Below are positions 43,554-51,997 of a stretch of 64,000 nt of DNA, piece after piece (the stretch's first letter is position 1; each line of letters begins with the position of its first letter). Origin of the DNA: BOG-1155 sp050012495 (GTDB lineage Bacteria > Desulfobacterota > Syntrophorhabdia > Syntrophorhabdales > WCHB1-27); assembly GCA_050012495.1 (NCBI GenBank), contig JBEKHB010000013.1:10944-74943 (forward strand), given 5' to 3'. The translations under genes and the position numbers were made by a program. Below the pieces are notes generated by a model. The model saw only the letters and a program-made list of their open reading frames with translations. It was not told the DNA's origin and ran no database searches.

Positions 43554-44781
43554 CGGCAGGATTTACGATTATGTCAGAAAGGAGATAGAGCGCGAAGAAT
43601 ATAGCCTTATCCTGATCGCCTCCGAGAACTACGTCGATCAGGATGTCCTGGAGGCACAGGGGACCCTTCTGACGAACAAGTATGCCGAAGGCTATCCTAA
43701 CCGGCGTTTCTACGGCGGCTGCCGCTACGTGGACGCCATCGAGCGCATTGCCATCGAGCGCGCCTGCCGACTCTTCGGCGCCGAATACGCGAATGTCCAG
43801 CCCCATTCGGGGTCGTCGGCCAACATGGCGGTTATTTTCGCCGTGCTTCGCCCGGGAGACAAAATCCTCGGCATGGACCTCACCCACGGCGGCCATCTCA
43901 CCCACGGCGCACCCTCGAGCTTCTCGGGCCGCTTTTTCACACCCCTCTTCTATCAGGTCTCCCGAAAAGACGAACGGATCGATTACGATCAAGTACGGGA
44001 GATTAGCCGCAGGGAGAGGCCAAAACTGATCATTGCGGGCGCGAGCGCGTACTCAAGGATTATAGATTTCGGTAAATTCAGGGAGATAGCCGATGAGACA
44101 GGTGCGTATCTCCTCGTCGATATGGCGCACATTGCAGGCGCCGTTGCGACGGGTCTCCACCCAAGCCCGGTAGGCGCCGCCCATTTCGTCACGGGCACGA
44201 CCCATAAGACACTGCGGGGGCCGAGGGGAGGGCTGATCCTTGCCGACAAGAAGCATGGCAAACTCATCGACTCGATGGTTTTCCCTGGTATCCAGGGGGG
44301 GCCTCTCATGCACGTGATCGCCGCCAAGGCAGTAGCCCTGAAGAATGCGATGACCCCCGAGTTCAGGGCCTATCAGGAGCAGATCATCAAAAACTCCCGA
44401 TATCTCGCATCCTCTTTGGAGAAGCGGGGGTACAGGATCGTGTCGGGAGGGACGGACAACCATCTTTTCCTTGTCGATCTCACCGGAAAGGGCATCACCG
44501 GAATAGAAGCGCAGGAAAGTCTGGAAAAGAGCGGGATTGTCCTCAACAGAAACGTGATCCCTTTCGATACAAAAGGGCCGAGCGTGACGAGCGGCATACG
44601 GATAGGCACGCCCGCGATAACGACGAGGGGCATGAAAGAGCCGGAGATGGAGTTCGTTGCGGAAATTATCGATGCCGTTCTCCTCGCGCCTCATGACGAG
44701 CAGCTCCAGGACAGGGTAAGAGAAGGGGTGAAAGAGCTCTGTCGCAGGTTCCCCTTCTACTCCCGTATCTACTCCCGATGA
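43522..44781 (+). CDS. glyA: Serine hydroxymethyltransferase
   Basis: The ATG at 43522 (419 residues) follows AAGGCTTGAAC and overlaps rpiB by 32 bp. The PLP-binding lysine lies in TGTTHKTLRGPRGG; IASENYVDQDVLEAQG and NKYAEGYPNRRFYGG are the standard N-terminal motifs. It makes glycine and methylene-tetrahydrofolate from serine, feeding purine and thymidylate synthesis. It overlaps the deaminase gene start by four bases. Confidence 0.96.
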   Translation: MISMDALKKSDGRIYDYVRKEIEREEYSLILIASENYVDQDVLEAQGTLLTNKYAEGYPNRRFYGGCRYVDAIERIAIERACRLFGAEYANVQPHSGSSANMAVIFAVLRPGDKILGMDLTHGGHLTHGAPSSFSGRFFTPLFYQVSRKDERIDYDQVREISRRERPKLIIAGASAYSRIIDFGKFREIADETGAYLLVDMAHIAGAVATGLHPSPVGAAHFVTGTTHKTLRGPRGGLILADKKHGKLIDSMVFPGIQGGPLMHVIAAKAVALKNAMTPEFRAYQEQIIKNSRYLASSLEKRGYRIVSGGTDNHLFLVDLTGKGITGIEAQESLEKSGIVLNRNVIPFDTKGPSVTSGIRIGTPAITTRGMKEPEMEFVAEIIDAVLLAPHDEQLQDRVREGVKELCRRFPFYSRIYSR

Positions 44782-45263
44782 CTATCGCCCGGCCGCACCC
44801 CACCATGACAAAAGGCGAGCGCCCTGATTGGGATGCCTATTTCATGGAAATAGCGGGCATCGTCGCCAAGCGGTCCACGTGCCTGAGGAGGCATGTGGGC
44901 GCCCTTATCGTCAAGGAGAAGCGCATTCTTGCCACGGGTTATAACGGCGCGCCAAGCGGTCTTGCCCATTGCAGGGACCTGGGGTGTCTCCGCGAACTGA
45001 AGCATGTGGCCTCCGGGGAGCGACATGAGCTCTGCAGGGGCCTCCATGCGGAGCAAAACGCCATCATACAGGCGGCCTATCACGGCGTTTCCATCAAAGG
45101 GGCAGTGCTCTACTCCACCCACCTGCCCTGTTCCATATGTGTGAAGATGATCATTAACGCGGGGATCGGTCACGTGCTGCACCTGGAAGGGTACCCCGAT
45201 GATCTGGCAGCCACTTTGATCTCGGAATCGGGTATAATAATAACACGGGTAGGGCAGCCTTAA
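44778..45263 (+). CDS. Deoxycytidylate (dCMP) deaminase, ComEB-like
   Basis: The 161-residue protein has the cytidine/dCMP deaminase zinc site: HAEQNAIIQA (His and catalytic Glu, about residues 92-101) and PCSICVKMIINAG with two Cys. An additional C/H-rich region (HCRDLGC...HELCRG) typical of ComEB/dCMP deaminases binds a second zinc. It produces dUMP for dTMP synthesis, matching the folate enzyme glyA upstream and nrdR downstream. Confidence 0.93.
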   Translation: MTIARPHPTMTKGERPDWDAYFMEIAGIVAKRSTCLRRHVGALIVKEKRILATGYNGAPSGLAHCRDLGCLRELKHVASGERHELCRGLHAEQNAIIQAAYHGVSIKGAVLYSTHLPCSICVKMIINAGIGHVLHLEGYPDDLAATLISESGIIITRVGQP

Positions 45264-45376
45264 GAAAGGCCGGTTAAAGGGACATCGAAGGCTTAGAACG
45301 TGTTCATTACCCATGGAAGCGCGTAAGGTGCGTGTAACTCTTGCGGAGTTGTGGTGAGGGGCACAGGTGCGGTCCA

Positions 45377-45841
45377 ATGAAATGTCCTTATTGCGGATTT
45401 GCCGAAAGCAAGGTAATCGATTCGAGAACGAGCAAAGAGATGGACGCCATCAGGAGGCGCCGCGAGTGTCTTGGGTGCTCGAAGCGATTCAGCACGGCAG
45501 AGATGCTGGAGGAGGGTCTGCCGCACGTAGTCAAGAAAGACGGCCGGAGAGAAGCCTTCGATAGGGGGAAAATCCTTGCGGGCTTGCGAAAAGCCTGCGA
45601 AAAGCGGCCTGTCGGGATTACCGATCTCGAGAAAGCGGTGTCGAGGATCGAGTACGACTTGACGGAGCGGGGGGAGAAAGAGGTCACGAGCACGGAGATA
45701 GGACGCATGGTGATGGATGAGCTGAAGAGGCTTGACGGGGTCGCCTATGTGAGGTTCGCCTCCGTGTACCGCCAGTTCAAGGATATTACCGACTTCATGG
45801 AAGAGCTGAAGGACCTGCTCTTAAAAAAGGGAGAAACATGA
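45377..45841 (+). CDS. nrdR: Transcriptional repressor NrdR
   Basis: The start is set at MKCPYC (45377), the invariant NrdR N-terminus; an upstream in-frame extension is not conserved. The 154-residue protein has the zinc ribbon (CPYC...CLGC) and an ATP-cone domain beginning VKKDGRREAFDR. NrdR represses ribonucleotide reductase genes in response to dATP. It overlaps ribD by four bases. Confidence 0.95.
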   Translation: MKCPYCGFAESKVIDSRTSKEMDAIRRRRECLGCSKRFSTAEMLEEGLPHVVKKDGRREAFDRGKILAGLRKACEKRPVGITDLEKAVSRIEYDLTERGEKEVTSTEIGRMVMDELKRLDGVAYVRFASVYRQFKDITDFMEELKDLLLKKGET

Positions 45842-46944
45842 AAGAAGAAGAGTTCATGCGGTTGGCCCTTTCCCTTGCAAAAAAAGGACTGGGAACAACG
45901 TCTCCGAACCCGATGGTAGGCGCCCTGGTGGTGAAAGGACAACGTGTCCTGGGAGAGGGATACCATCATAAGGCAGGAGAAGCCCACGCCGAAGTGATTG
46001 CCCTGGAGCGGGCAGGCGACGGCGCCCGGGGCGCAACGCTCGTGGTAACCCTGGAACCATGCTGCCACACGGAGAAGAAGACGCCGCCATGTGTCGATGC
46101 GGTAATCAAGGCGGGCATCAAGAAGGTGGTCGTCGCCATGTTCGACCCGAACCCGCAGGTAAACGGAAAAGGGATCGAGGCCCTGCGGAAAGCAGGCATA
46201 GACGTCAAGGTAGGCTTGCTCTCTGAGGAGGCGAGGATGCTCAATGAAGTCTTCGTGACCTTCCAGGAAAAGAAGCGGCCTTTTTTTCTGATGAAGGCGG
46301 CCCTGAGCCTGGACGGCAAAATAGCCACCAAGATCGGTGAGTCAAAATGGATCTCGAACGAGGAATCGAGGGCTTACACAAACCGGCTGCGCTCGGTAAT
46401 GGACGCGGTGCTCGTCGGCATCAATACGGTGATCCTCGATAATCCTCTTCTTTTGCCGAAGGTGACGAAGCCGAAAAGATACCCGGTGAGGGTCGTCCTC
46501 GACTCGAAGCTGCGCATACCCCTCTCGGCTGAGCTGGTGAAGACCGCGAGCAAATACAGGACACTCATCTTTGCCCTGTCCGATCAGTCTTCCGACAAGG
46601 AAAGCCGCCTCAATACGCTTGGCGTGGAGGTTGTCCGGGTGGGCGGGAATGAGAACCGGAGGGTTGCCCTTGCCGATGTGTGCCTGGAGCTGTACCGGAG
46701 AGGGATTATGAGCGTCATGGTCGAAGGCGGCGGCGAAGTCAACAGCGCTTTGCTCAAGGAAGGTCTCATCGACAAAGTGATGCTCTTTTACGGGCCCCTG
46801 CTGATCGGGGGGAAGAACGCATCGGGCCTCGTTGCCGGCAAGGGCATCGATTTTTTGAAGGATGCCTACATGGTGGACGTGGTTTCAGTCAAAAAACTGA
46901 AGGACGACATCTGCGTGGTGGGGTATGTTCACGGGCATCATTGA
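45838..46944 (+). CDS. ribD: Bifunctional riboflavin deaminase/reductase
   Basis: This 368-residue protein combines an N-terminal deaminase (HAEVIAL, then PCCHTEKKTPPC) and a C-terminal dihydrofolate-reductase-like domain with MKAALSLDGKIATK (about 155-168). It performs two steps of riboflavin synthesis. It overlaps nrdR and ribE on either side. No FMN-riboswitch-like leader precedes it, so expression is probably tied to the upstream operon. Confidence 0.96.
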   Translation: MKEEEFMRLALSLAKKGLGTTSPNPMVGALVVKGQRVLGEGYHHKAGEAHAEVIALERAGDGARGATLVVTLEPCCHTEKKTPPCVDAVIKAGIKKVVVAMFDPNPQVNGKGIEALRKAGIDVKVGLLSEEARMLNEVFVTFQEKKRPFFLMKAALSLDGKIATKIGESKWISNEESRAYTNRLRSVMDAVLVGINTVILDNPLLLPKVTKPKRYPVRVVLDSKLRIPLSAELVKTASKYRTLIFALSDQSSDKESRLNTLGVEVVRVGGNENRRVALADVCLELYRRGIMSVMVEGGGEVNSALLKEGLIDKVMLFYGPLLIGGKNASGLVAGKGIDFLKDAYMVDVVSVKKLKDDICVVGYVHGHH

Positions 46945-47578
46945 GGATGTAGGCGCCATAGCCGGCATCGGGAAAGGTGAGGGTCGATGGACGTTTACAG
47001 TCCGGACGGGCTTCAATCCCGGCGATATCCGCGAGGGCGACAGCATTGCCGTGAACGGGGTCTGTCTCACGGTTACCGCACTTGTTGGCGGATCAATCCA
47101 CGCCGACGCCTCCCTGGAGACGTTGAGCCTGACCACGCTCAGGGGCTCGTCGATCAACGACCGGGTGAACCTGGAAAGGGCCATGCGGCTCGATTCGCGG
47201 CTGGGCGGCCACATCGTCATGGGACACGTAGACGGCATCGGGCGCATCGTCGCCATCGGCCCGGAAGGCGATTCCTTAAAGATAGAGATCGAAACGCCTG
47301 CGGAAATATCGAGGTACATCGTCAGGAAAGGCTCGGTCGCCATTGATGGAATAAGCTTGACAGTAAACGACCAACATGATAATAGATTTACACTTAACGT
47401 TATTCCGTATTCTGCAGCCAAGACAACAATAGGATCCAAGAATCCCGGGGACCGCGTCAATGTTGAAACGGATATACTGGGGCGCTACGTGGAAAAGTTT
47501 GTGAGCCGTAGAGAGCAGGACGGCTCAGACCTCGATTTCCTTTACAGATACGGATACATCAAGGGAAGGCAATCATGA
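46925..47578 (+). CDS. ribE: Riboflavin synthase alpha chain
   Basis: The 217-residue enzyme begins MFTGIIEDVG and has the two lumazine-binding repeats, each with a GDSIAVNGVCLT or GSVAIDGISLTV core. It dismutates two lumazine molecules to riboflavin. The start lies inside ribD (20-bp overlap) and it overlaps ribBA by four bases. Confidence 0.96.
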   Translation: MFTGIIEDVGAIAGIGKGEGRWTFTVRTGFNPGDIREGDSIAVNGVCLTVTALVGGSIHADASLETLSLTTLRGSSINDRVNLERAMRLDSRLGGHIVMGHVDGIGRIVAIGPEGDSLKIEIETPAEISRYIVRKGSVAIDGISLTVNDQHDNRFTLNVIPYSAAKTTIGSKNPGDRVNVETDILGRYVEKFVSRREQDGSDLDFLYRYGYIKGRQS

Positions 47579-48780
47579 CGATAGCGAACATAGAAGACGT
47601 AATCAAGGACGTGAAGGACGGAAAGATGGTCATCATCGTCGACGACGAGGACCGGGAGAACGAGGGAGACGTGATGATCGCGGCAGAAAAGACGACGCCC
47701 GAGGCGATCAACTTCATGGCGCGCTACGCGCGCGGGCTTATCTGTCTTTCCCTGTCGGAGCAACGGGTAAAGGAGCTCGACCTGCCCCTCATGGTCAGCG
47801 ATAACACGTCGCCGTACAATACCGCCTTCACCGTCTCCATAGAAGCCAGGGAAGGCGTGACGACGGGCATTTCCGCCTATGACAGGGCAAGGACCATTCT
47901 TACCGCGATAGATCCCGACACAAAGCGGGACGATCTTGTACGGCCGGGCCACGTATTCCCCCTCATGGCGAGGAGCGGCGGCGTGCTCTTCAGGGTGGGA
48001 CACACGGAAGCATCGATGGACCTTGCGCGCCTGGCGGGGCTCACGCCCGCGGGTGTGATCTGCGAGGTAATGAAAGATGACGGCACCATGGCGAGGCTGC
48101 CGGACCTGGAGGCTTTTGCCCAGCAGCACGGGCTGAAAATAGCCTCGATTGCCGATCTCATCAAATACGTGATGCGGAACGAGACATTGGTGAGAAGGGT
48201 CGTGGAGACAAAGCTCCCTACCCGCTATGGCGGAGAATTCAGGTTGATCGCTTACGACAACGTGTTGGATGACAAGGAGCACCTCGCGTTTGTGAAGGGT
48301 GAGATCGCCGGGGACGACGCGGTGCTCGTCCGTGTCCATTCGGAATGCCTCACCGGGGACGTCTTCGGGTCCATGAGGTGTGACTGCGGGGAGCAGCTCC
48401 GCACTGCGATGGCCATGATCGAGAAGGAGGGCAAGGGCGTGCTCCTCTACATGAGGCAGGAGGGGAGGGGCATAGGTCTGGTAAACAAGATCAAGGCCTA
48501 CCGCTTGCAGGATGAGGGGAAGGATACGGTTGAGGCAAATGAGGCGTTGGGCTTTTCACCGGACCTTCGGGACTACGGCATCGGCGCCCAGATCCTGCAC
48601 GACCTCGGCGTGCGGAAGATGAGGCTGATTACGAATAACCCCAGGAAGATAAAAGGGTTGGAGGGTTACGGCCTCTCGGTGGTCGAGAGGGTTGGACTCG
48701 AATGCGTGCCCACGAAAGACAACATACATTACCTCAAGACAAAACGGGAGAAGCTGGGCCATATGCTTGAAAACCTATGA
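47575..48780 (+). CDS. ribBA: Bifunctional DHBP synthase / GTP cyclohydrolase II
   Basis: At 401 residues it has the full RibBA layout. The N-terminal half carries DDEDRENEGD and GHTEASMDLARLAG; the C-terminal half has the zinc site CLTGDVFGSMRCDCG and RQEGRGIGL. It makes both precursors of the riboflavin pathway. All expected active-site segments are present, so both halves should work. Confidence 0.96.
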   Translation: MTIANIEDVIKDVKDGKMVIIVDDEDRENEGDVMIAAEKTTPEAINFMARYARGLICLSLSEQRVKELDLPLMVSDNTSPYNTAFTVSIEAREGVTTGISAYDRARTILTAIDPDTKRDDLVRPGHVFPLMARSGGVLFRVGHTEASMDLARLAGLTPAGVICEVMKDDGTMARLPDLEAFAQQHGLKIASIADLIKYVMRNETLVRRVVETKLPTRYGGEFRLIAYDNVLDDKEHLAFVKGEIAGDDAVLVRVHSECLTGDVFGSMRCDCGEQLRTAMAMIEKEGKGVLLYMRQEGRGIGLVNKIKAYRLQDEGKDTVEANEALGFSPDLRDYGIGAQILHDLGVRKMRLITNNPRKIKGLEGYGLSVVERVGLECVPTKDNIHYLKTKREKLGHMLENL

Positions 48781-48788
48781 GGTGGATA

Positions 48789-49277
48789 ATGACACACGAA
48801 GGAAAGCTCGACGCTCGCGGGTTTAGGTTCGCAATCGTGGTAAGCAGGTTTAACAGTTTTGTGACGGACAGGCTTCTTGAAGGCGCCCTCGACGGTCTGA
48901 AGCGCCATGGCGCCGACGACGGTCGTATTGAGATATTCCGGGTGCCCGGCGCCTTCGAGATACCGCTGGCGGCAAAGCTCGTCTTGAAGAGGAAAGATAT
49001 CGACGGGGTGATCTGTCTCGGGGCGGTAATAAAAGGCGGCACTCCTCATTTTCACTATGTTGCGTCCGAGGTTACCAAGGGTATAGCGCTATTGTCCCTG
49101 GAGAGCGAAAAACCTGTCGGTTTCGGCATCCTTACCACCGAGACCGTCGAGCAGGCAGTCGAGCGGGCAGGGACGAAGGCGGGGAACAGGGGTTATGACG
49201 CAGCATTGTCGGTGATAGAGATGGTAAACCTTTTAAAGGATAATGGTTTGTGCGAAGAAGGAAGGCCAGGGAATTAG
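48789..49277 (+). CDS. ribH: 6,7-dimethyl-8-ribityllumazine synthase
   Basis: The ATG at 48789 follows an AGGTGG site that overlaps the ribBA stop; an in-frame ATG at 48777 would leave no site. The 162-residue protein has SRFNSFVTDRLLEGA and GAVIKGGTPHFHYVASEVTKGI with the catalytic His. It forms the icosahedral or pentameric lumazine synthase. It overlaps nusB by 28 bp. Confidence 0.95.
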   Translation: MTHEGKLDARGFRFAIVVSRFNSFVTDRLLEGALDGLKRHGADDGRIEIFRVPGAFEIPLAAKLVLKRKDIDGVICLGAVIKGGTPHFHYVASEVTKGIALLSLESEKPVGFGILTTETVEQAVERAGTKAGNRGYDAALSVIEMVNLLKDNGLCEEGRPGN

Positions 49278-49669
49278 CGCTGAAGATGCTCTACCAGATG
49301 GAGGTAAATCTGGATGCCGTTGACGGGGCACTTGAAAGGTACTTAAAGGTGTTCCCCCACCAGGATGATATCGTCGGCTACACCCGTATTCTCTTGTCCG
49401 GGGTAAAAAGAGAGCGGGATAACCTGGACCGCTATATCGCAGAGGCTTCCGAGCACTGGAAGATCACCAGGATTACCTATGTAGATAGGAATATCCTGAG
49501 AGTGGCTATTTTCGAGATGCTCTACTCGCCGGAGGTGCCGCCCAAGGTGGCGATCGATGAGGCCCTGGAGCTTGCGAAGAAGTTCGGCGGTGAGGATTCA
49601 AAGGACTTTATCAACGGCGTTCTTGACCGGATCCTGAAGGACCACTATGTCAACCCACCTCCTGATTGA
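49250..49669 (+). CDS. nusB: Transcription antitermination factor NusB
   Basis: The 139-residue all-helical protein starts at GTG with RRRKARELALKMLYQMEV, the typical NusB opening, and has YVDRNILRVAIFEML and VAIDEALELAKKFGGEDSKDFINGVLD. It supports rRNA transcription antitermination. The ribH-nusB linkage is widely conserved. Confidence 0.94.
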   Translation: MRRRKARELALKMLYQMEVNLDAVDGALERYLKVFPHQDDIVGYTRILLSGVKRERDNLDRYIAEASEHWKITRITYVDRNILRVAIFEMLYSPEVPPKVAIDEALELAKKFGGEDSKDFINGVLDRILKDHYVNPPPD

Positions 49670-50138
49670 CGGTTACAATTATGTGAAGCAAAGCGCCATA
49701 GCCGCCCTTCTTGACCCCTTCGATCTCGAAAGCGGTCGCCGTTATCTCCTGGATGAACTGTCACGCTACAAAAAAGATAAGAAAATGCGGATAACCGTGG
49801 TCTTTGACGCAGGGCAGGGGTTCTCGCCGGGGAGAAAGAAAGAGGGCTACCGGGGCGTCGAGGTCATCTACTCAAAACAGGGCGAGACGGCCGACGAGGT
49901 GATGATGGAGACCATAAGGGAGCGGCGGGCGGGCCTTGTGGTGGTCACCTTCGATCGGGCCATTATCGACGAAGCCAAAAAGCATGGGGTCCCCTTCATC
50001 ACGCCTGCGAGGCTGGAAGCGGCCCTGAGCGGCGGCGGACCCGACGAAGAAGACAGGGGCAGGACGGAGAAAAAGGGCAACCCCCGTAAGGCGCCGAAGG
50101 GGGTAAGGAGGGCAAGGCGGGTTGTGAAGAAGATATAG
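49647..50138 (+). CDS. NYN-domain protein, YacP/Rae1-like putative ribonuclease
   Basis: This 163-residue protein begins MSTHLLIDGYNYV, the acidic first strand of the NYN/PIN-like fold, followed by TVVFDAGQGF, the EVIYSKQGETADEVM region and VVTFDRAIIDEAKKHG, giving the expected cluster of aspartates. YacP relatives are ribosome-associated endoribonucleases. The tail from about residue 130 is Gly/Lys/Arg-rich and probably disordered. It overlaps nusB by 23 bp and ends the operon. Confidence 0.82.
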   Translation: MSTHLLIDGYNYVKQSAIAALLDPFDLESGRRYLLDELSRYKKDKKMRITVVFDAGQGFSPGRKKEGYRGVEVIYSKQGETADEVMMETIRERRAGLVVVTFDRAIIDEAKKHGVPFITPARLEAALSGGGPDEEDRGRTEKKGNPRKAPKGVRRARRVVKKI

Positions 50139-50619
50139 CTATGACGAGGCGGCCGGGGTCTTTTCGCGCCTGGCGCGGTCGCCGGGGCGTGTCCGGGTCC
50201 TCACATACGCACAAAGTATGCTGCGGCCCGGACGACACCCCGGCTTCCGCCCCATCCATCAAAAATCCCTCCGGCCGGAAAAGGACCTTACTCAGTTCAC
50301 CTGCAAAGCTTGCATGTAGCAGATCGATAAACTCTGCTGATTACCAATCGAAAGCCGCAAGTGAAGGCTGCTCGTCGAGCACCTTCCCGATAGTCCGTGC
50401 GATCTTTTTGTTTCGTGAGGGGTATCATGGCAGCATACGTCCTGCATATGTCGAGTTGGGCGTCTAACGACGCCAAATCCTGGTCCTCCGTGCTGATTCT
50501 TGTGGCCTCCCAAAAACCGGTCCAGATGTTGGGTTATACTCTGGGCTGATAGCGGGACTAACTCTGGAGGTGGTACAATGAGTGGGGGCGGGGCACATGG
50601 GAGGCATGGAAAGTGATGA
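50139..50619. other. Gene-free stretch
   Basis: No coding region is supported here. The only structure seen is the long hairpin at 50182-50243, possibly the terminator of the housekeeping operon. The rest shows no repeats, promoters or family-like translations. Confidence 0.6.
50182..50243. terminator. Long imperfect hairpin after the housekeeping operon
   Basis: CCGGGGCGTGTCCGGG (50182-50197) pairs with CCCGGACGACACCCCGG (50227-50243) with one bulge, and the loop contains a second CATAC/GTATG pairing. It lies 43 bp after the last stop of the run. There is no T-run, so a processing or stabilising hairpin is equally possible. Confidence 0.45.
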
Positions 50620-51026
50620 TCTAATGAGCGGCTCTCAAGCCCCTGGAGTCGTGTACGGTGCCCGGAGATCGCGGAAGAGTTCCCTCTCGTTGTCAACACG
50701 GACACCCGGGCGGTGAAGTATAGGCCCTATAGCAGATGAAGAATATCTGTGAACTGAGGGAACTGGCACCCGACCCCGTGGCAGTGGTCAATCCCGCCAC
50801 CGCCGGAAAGTACGGCTTGAAGGACAGCGACTGGGTGTCCAGTGCAACGAGAAGATGTCGGGTAAGGGTGACCGCCACCGATGATATTCTGCCCGGTGTT
50901 GTGAGTGTGCTGCACGGGTGGTTTGACCACCTGAACGAGAACGTGCTGACCGACGTGGGACAGAGGGACCCGGTGACTGGCTACCCAGAACTTTGGGCCA
51001 TTGCCTGCAGACTCGCTAAGACGTGA
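50620..51026 (+). pseudogene. C-terminal remnant of a molybdopterin oxidoreductase, frameshifted
   Basis: Read from 50620, one frame gives ...SSPWS...PEIAEEFPLVVNT then AVKYRPYSR and a stop at 50737. A shift near 50736 continues as ICELRELAPDPVAVVNPATA, then GVVSVLHGWFDHLNENVLTD and DPVTGYPELWAIACRL to a stop at 51026. Together these match the molybdopterin-dinucleotide-binding C-terminus of DMSO-reductase-family enzymes. About four-fifths of a normal 650-900-residue protein is missing and the rest is out of frame, so it is a dead fragment. Confidence 0.72.
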
Positions 51027-51066
51027 CGAGTTTTTGAAGAATCCAAAGGAGAATATGGAGGAGCAG

Positions 51067-51486
51067 ATGAGTGAAGCGGTGAAGGCCAATTTCGTGGACC
51101 ATATCAGCATAGCGGTCAAGGATGTAGCCAAAGCCGAAGACAAATTCAAGAAGGCCTTCGGATGGGAGATAAGCGGCCGCTACACCGATTCGGGCGAAAA
51201 GATACGGGTTAGCTATTTCATGGTCGGTCCTACGGCAGTTGAAGTCATGGAGGACCTCGACGGGACAGGAGAGGTCGCAAAGTTCATCGCCAAACACGGG
51301 GAAGGCGTCATGGTGCTCTCCCTCAACGTGCCCAACTGTGCAGCGGAACTCAAGATCCTTGAAGACAACGGGGCCGACCTGATCGACCATAAACCAAGAT
51401 TCTCGAAGGAACTGAACAGGCACTTCGCCTTTCTCCACCCCAGGACCTATGGTGTGTTGACCGAGGTCATAGATGGGCACTACTGA
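51067..51486 (+). CDS. VOC-family protein, methylmalonyl-CoA epimerase-like
   Basis: I start at 51067 (139 residues, MSEAVKANFVDHISIAVKD) because GGAGGAGCAG lies just ahead; an ATG at 51055 is an alternative. The two paired beta-alpha-beta-beta-beta modules of the vicinal-oxygen-chelate fold are visible, with metal-ligand candidates in FVDHISIAV, VEVME and VLTEVID, as in methylmalonyl-CoA epimerase. It has no mutase gene nearby. An epimerase for propionyl-CoA metabolism is the best fit, with other VOC lyases possible. Confidence 0.72.
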   Translation: MSEAVKANFVDHISIAVKDVAKAEDKFKKAFGWEISGRYTDSGEKIRVSYFMVGPTAVEVMEDLDGTGEVAKFIAKHGEGVMVLSLNVPNCAAELKILEDNGADLIDHKPRFSKELNRHFAFLHPRTYGVLTEVIDGHY

Positions 51487-51997
51487 GGTAGGCATGTGCT
51501 CGATGCCCGCATGAGCGAAATCGGGGAAGACATAGGGATCAGGTACCGACAGGGGACATGTCCACTTTGAAGCGATAATCTTGGATAGCGCAGGTTCTAC
51601 CCGATGTGAAGCTTCGCAGATGAAACGGAGATAACCCCTGAGGTAGACGAAGCAGGCATAGGCGGAGGCTGCATACCCAGAGGATCCCTTTTGATCTTGA
51701 TAGTGCGCGAGGACGTGTAATACGCACATGTGCGTCGAGCGCAAAGGTCCTGATTTCCGAGGGGAGACCGAAATGTGCCCTCGATGCGCGCCCCATATAG
51801 CACGGGACAGTATGGCTCCCTTCAAGAACGAGTAGGGTCCATGCCTTTTCTGTCTGTATCGTACGAGGGACCGTTCGTTAATATCTTGACGTTCATAGGT
51901 GCATAGGATAATATAGCACATTGCCTTCAGTTAACAACAGCTTGTGCCGCTTGCCTTGGGCGGCCAAATACGGACGTCGGCCTTTGGGGGTGCTGTT
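51487..51997. other. Gene-free stretch before the sigma-54 activator
   Basis: No convincing protein is encoded on either strand. The palindromic string GGGGACATGTCC near 51560 is of a kind often seen at the ends of insertion elements, but no element is present. A weak sigma-70 promoter occurs near the right end. Confidence 0.5.
51886..51913 (+). promoter_or_regulatory. Possible sigma-70 promoter of the activator gene
   Basis: TTGACG (51886-51891) and GATAAT (51908-51913) are 16 bp apart, about 85 bp ahead of the activator ATG. One mismatch in each box. It would give constitutive low expression of the regulator, as is usual for enhancer-binding proteins. Confidence 0.4.

Noticed and set aside
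45264..45837. FMN riboswitch ahead of the riboflavin genes
   Set aside because: ribD overlaps nrdR and the nrdR leader shows none of the conserved RFN-element strings, so the rib genes appear to lack their own riboswitch.
51016..51921. Minus-strand open frame of about 300 codons across the VOC gene and the following gap
   Set aside because: Over half of it is antisense to the VOC gene. The remainder is rich in Cys, His, Ser and Arg, and nothing resembles a known domain.
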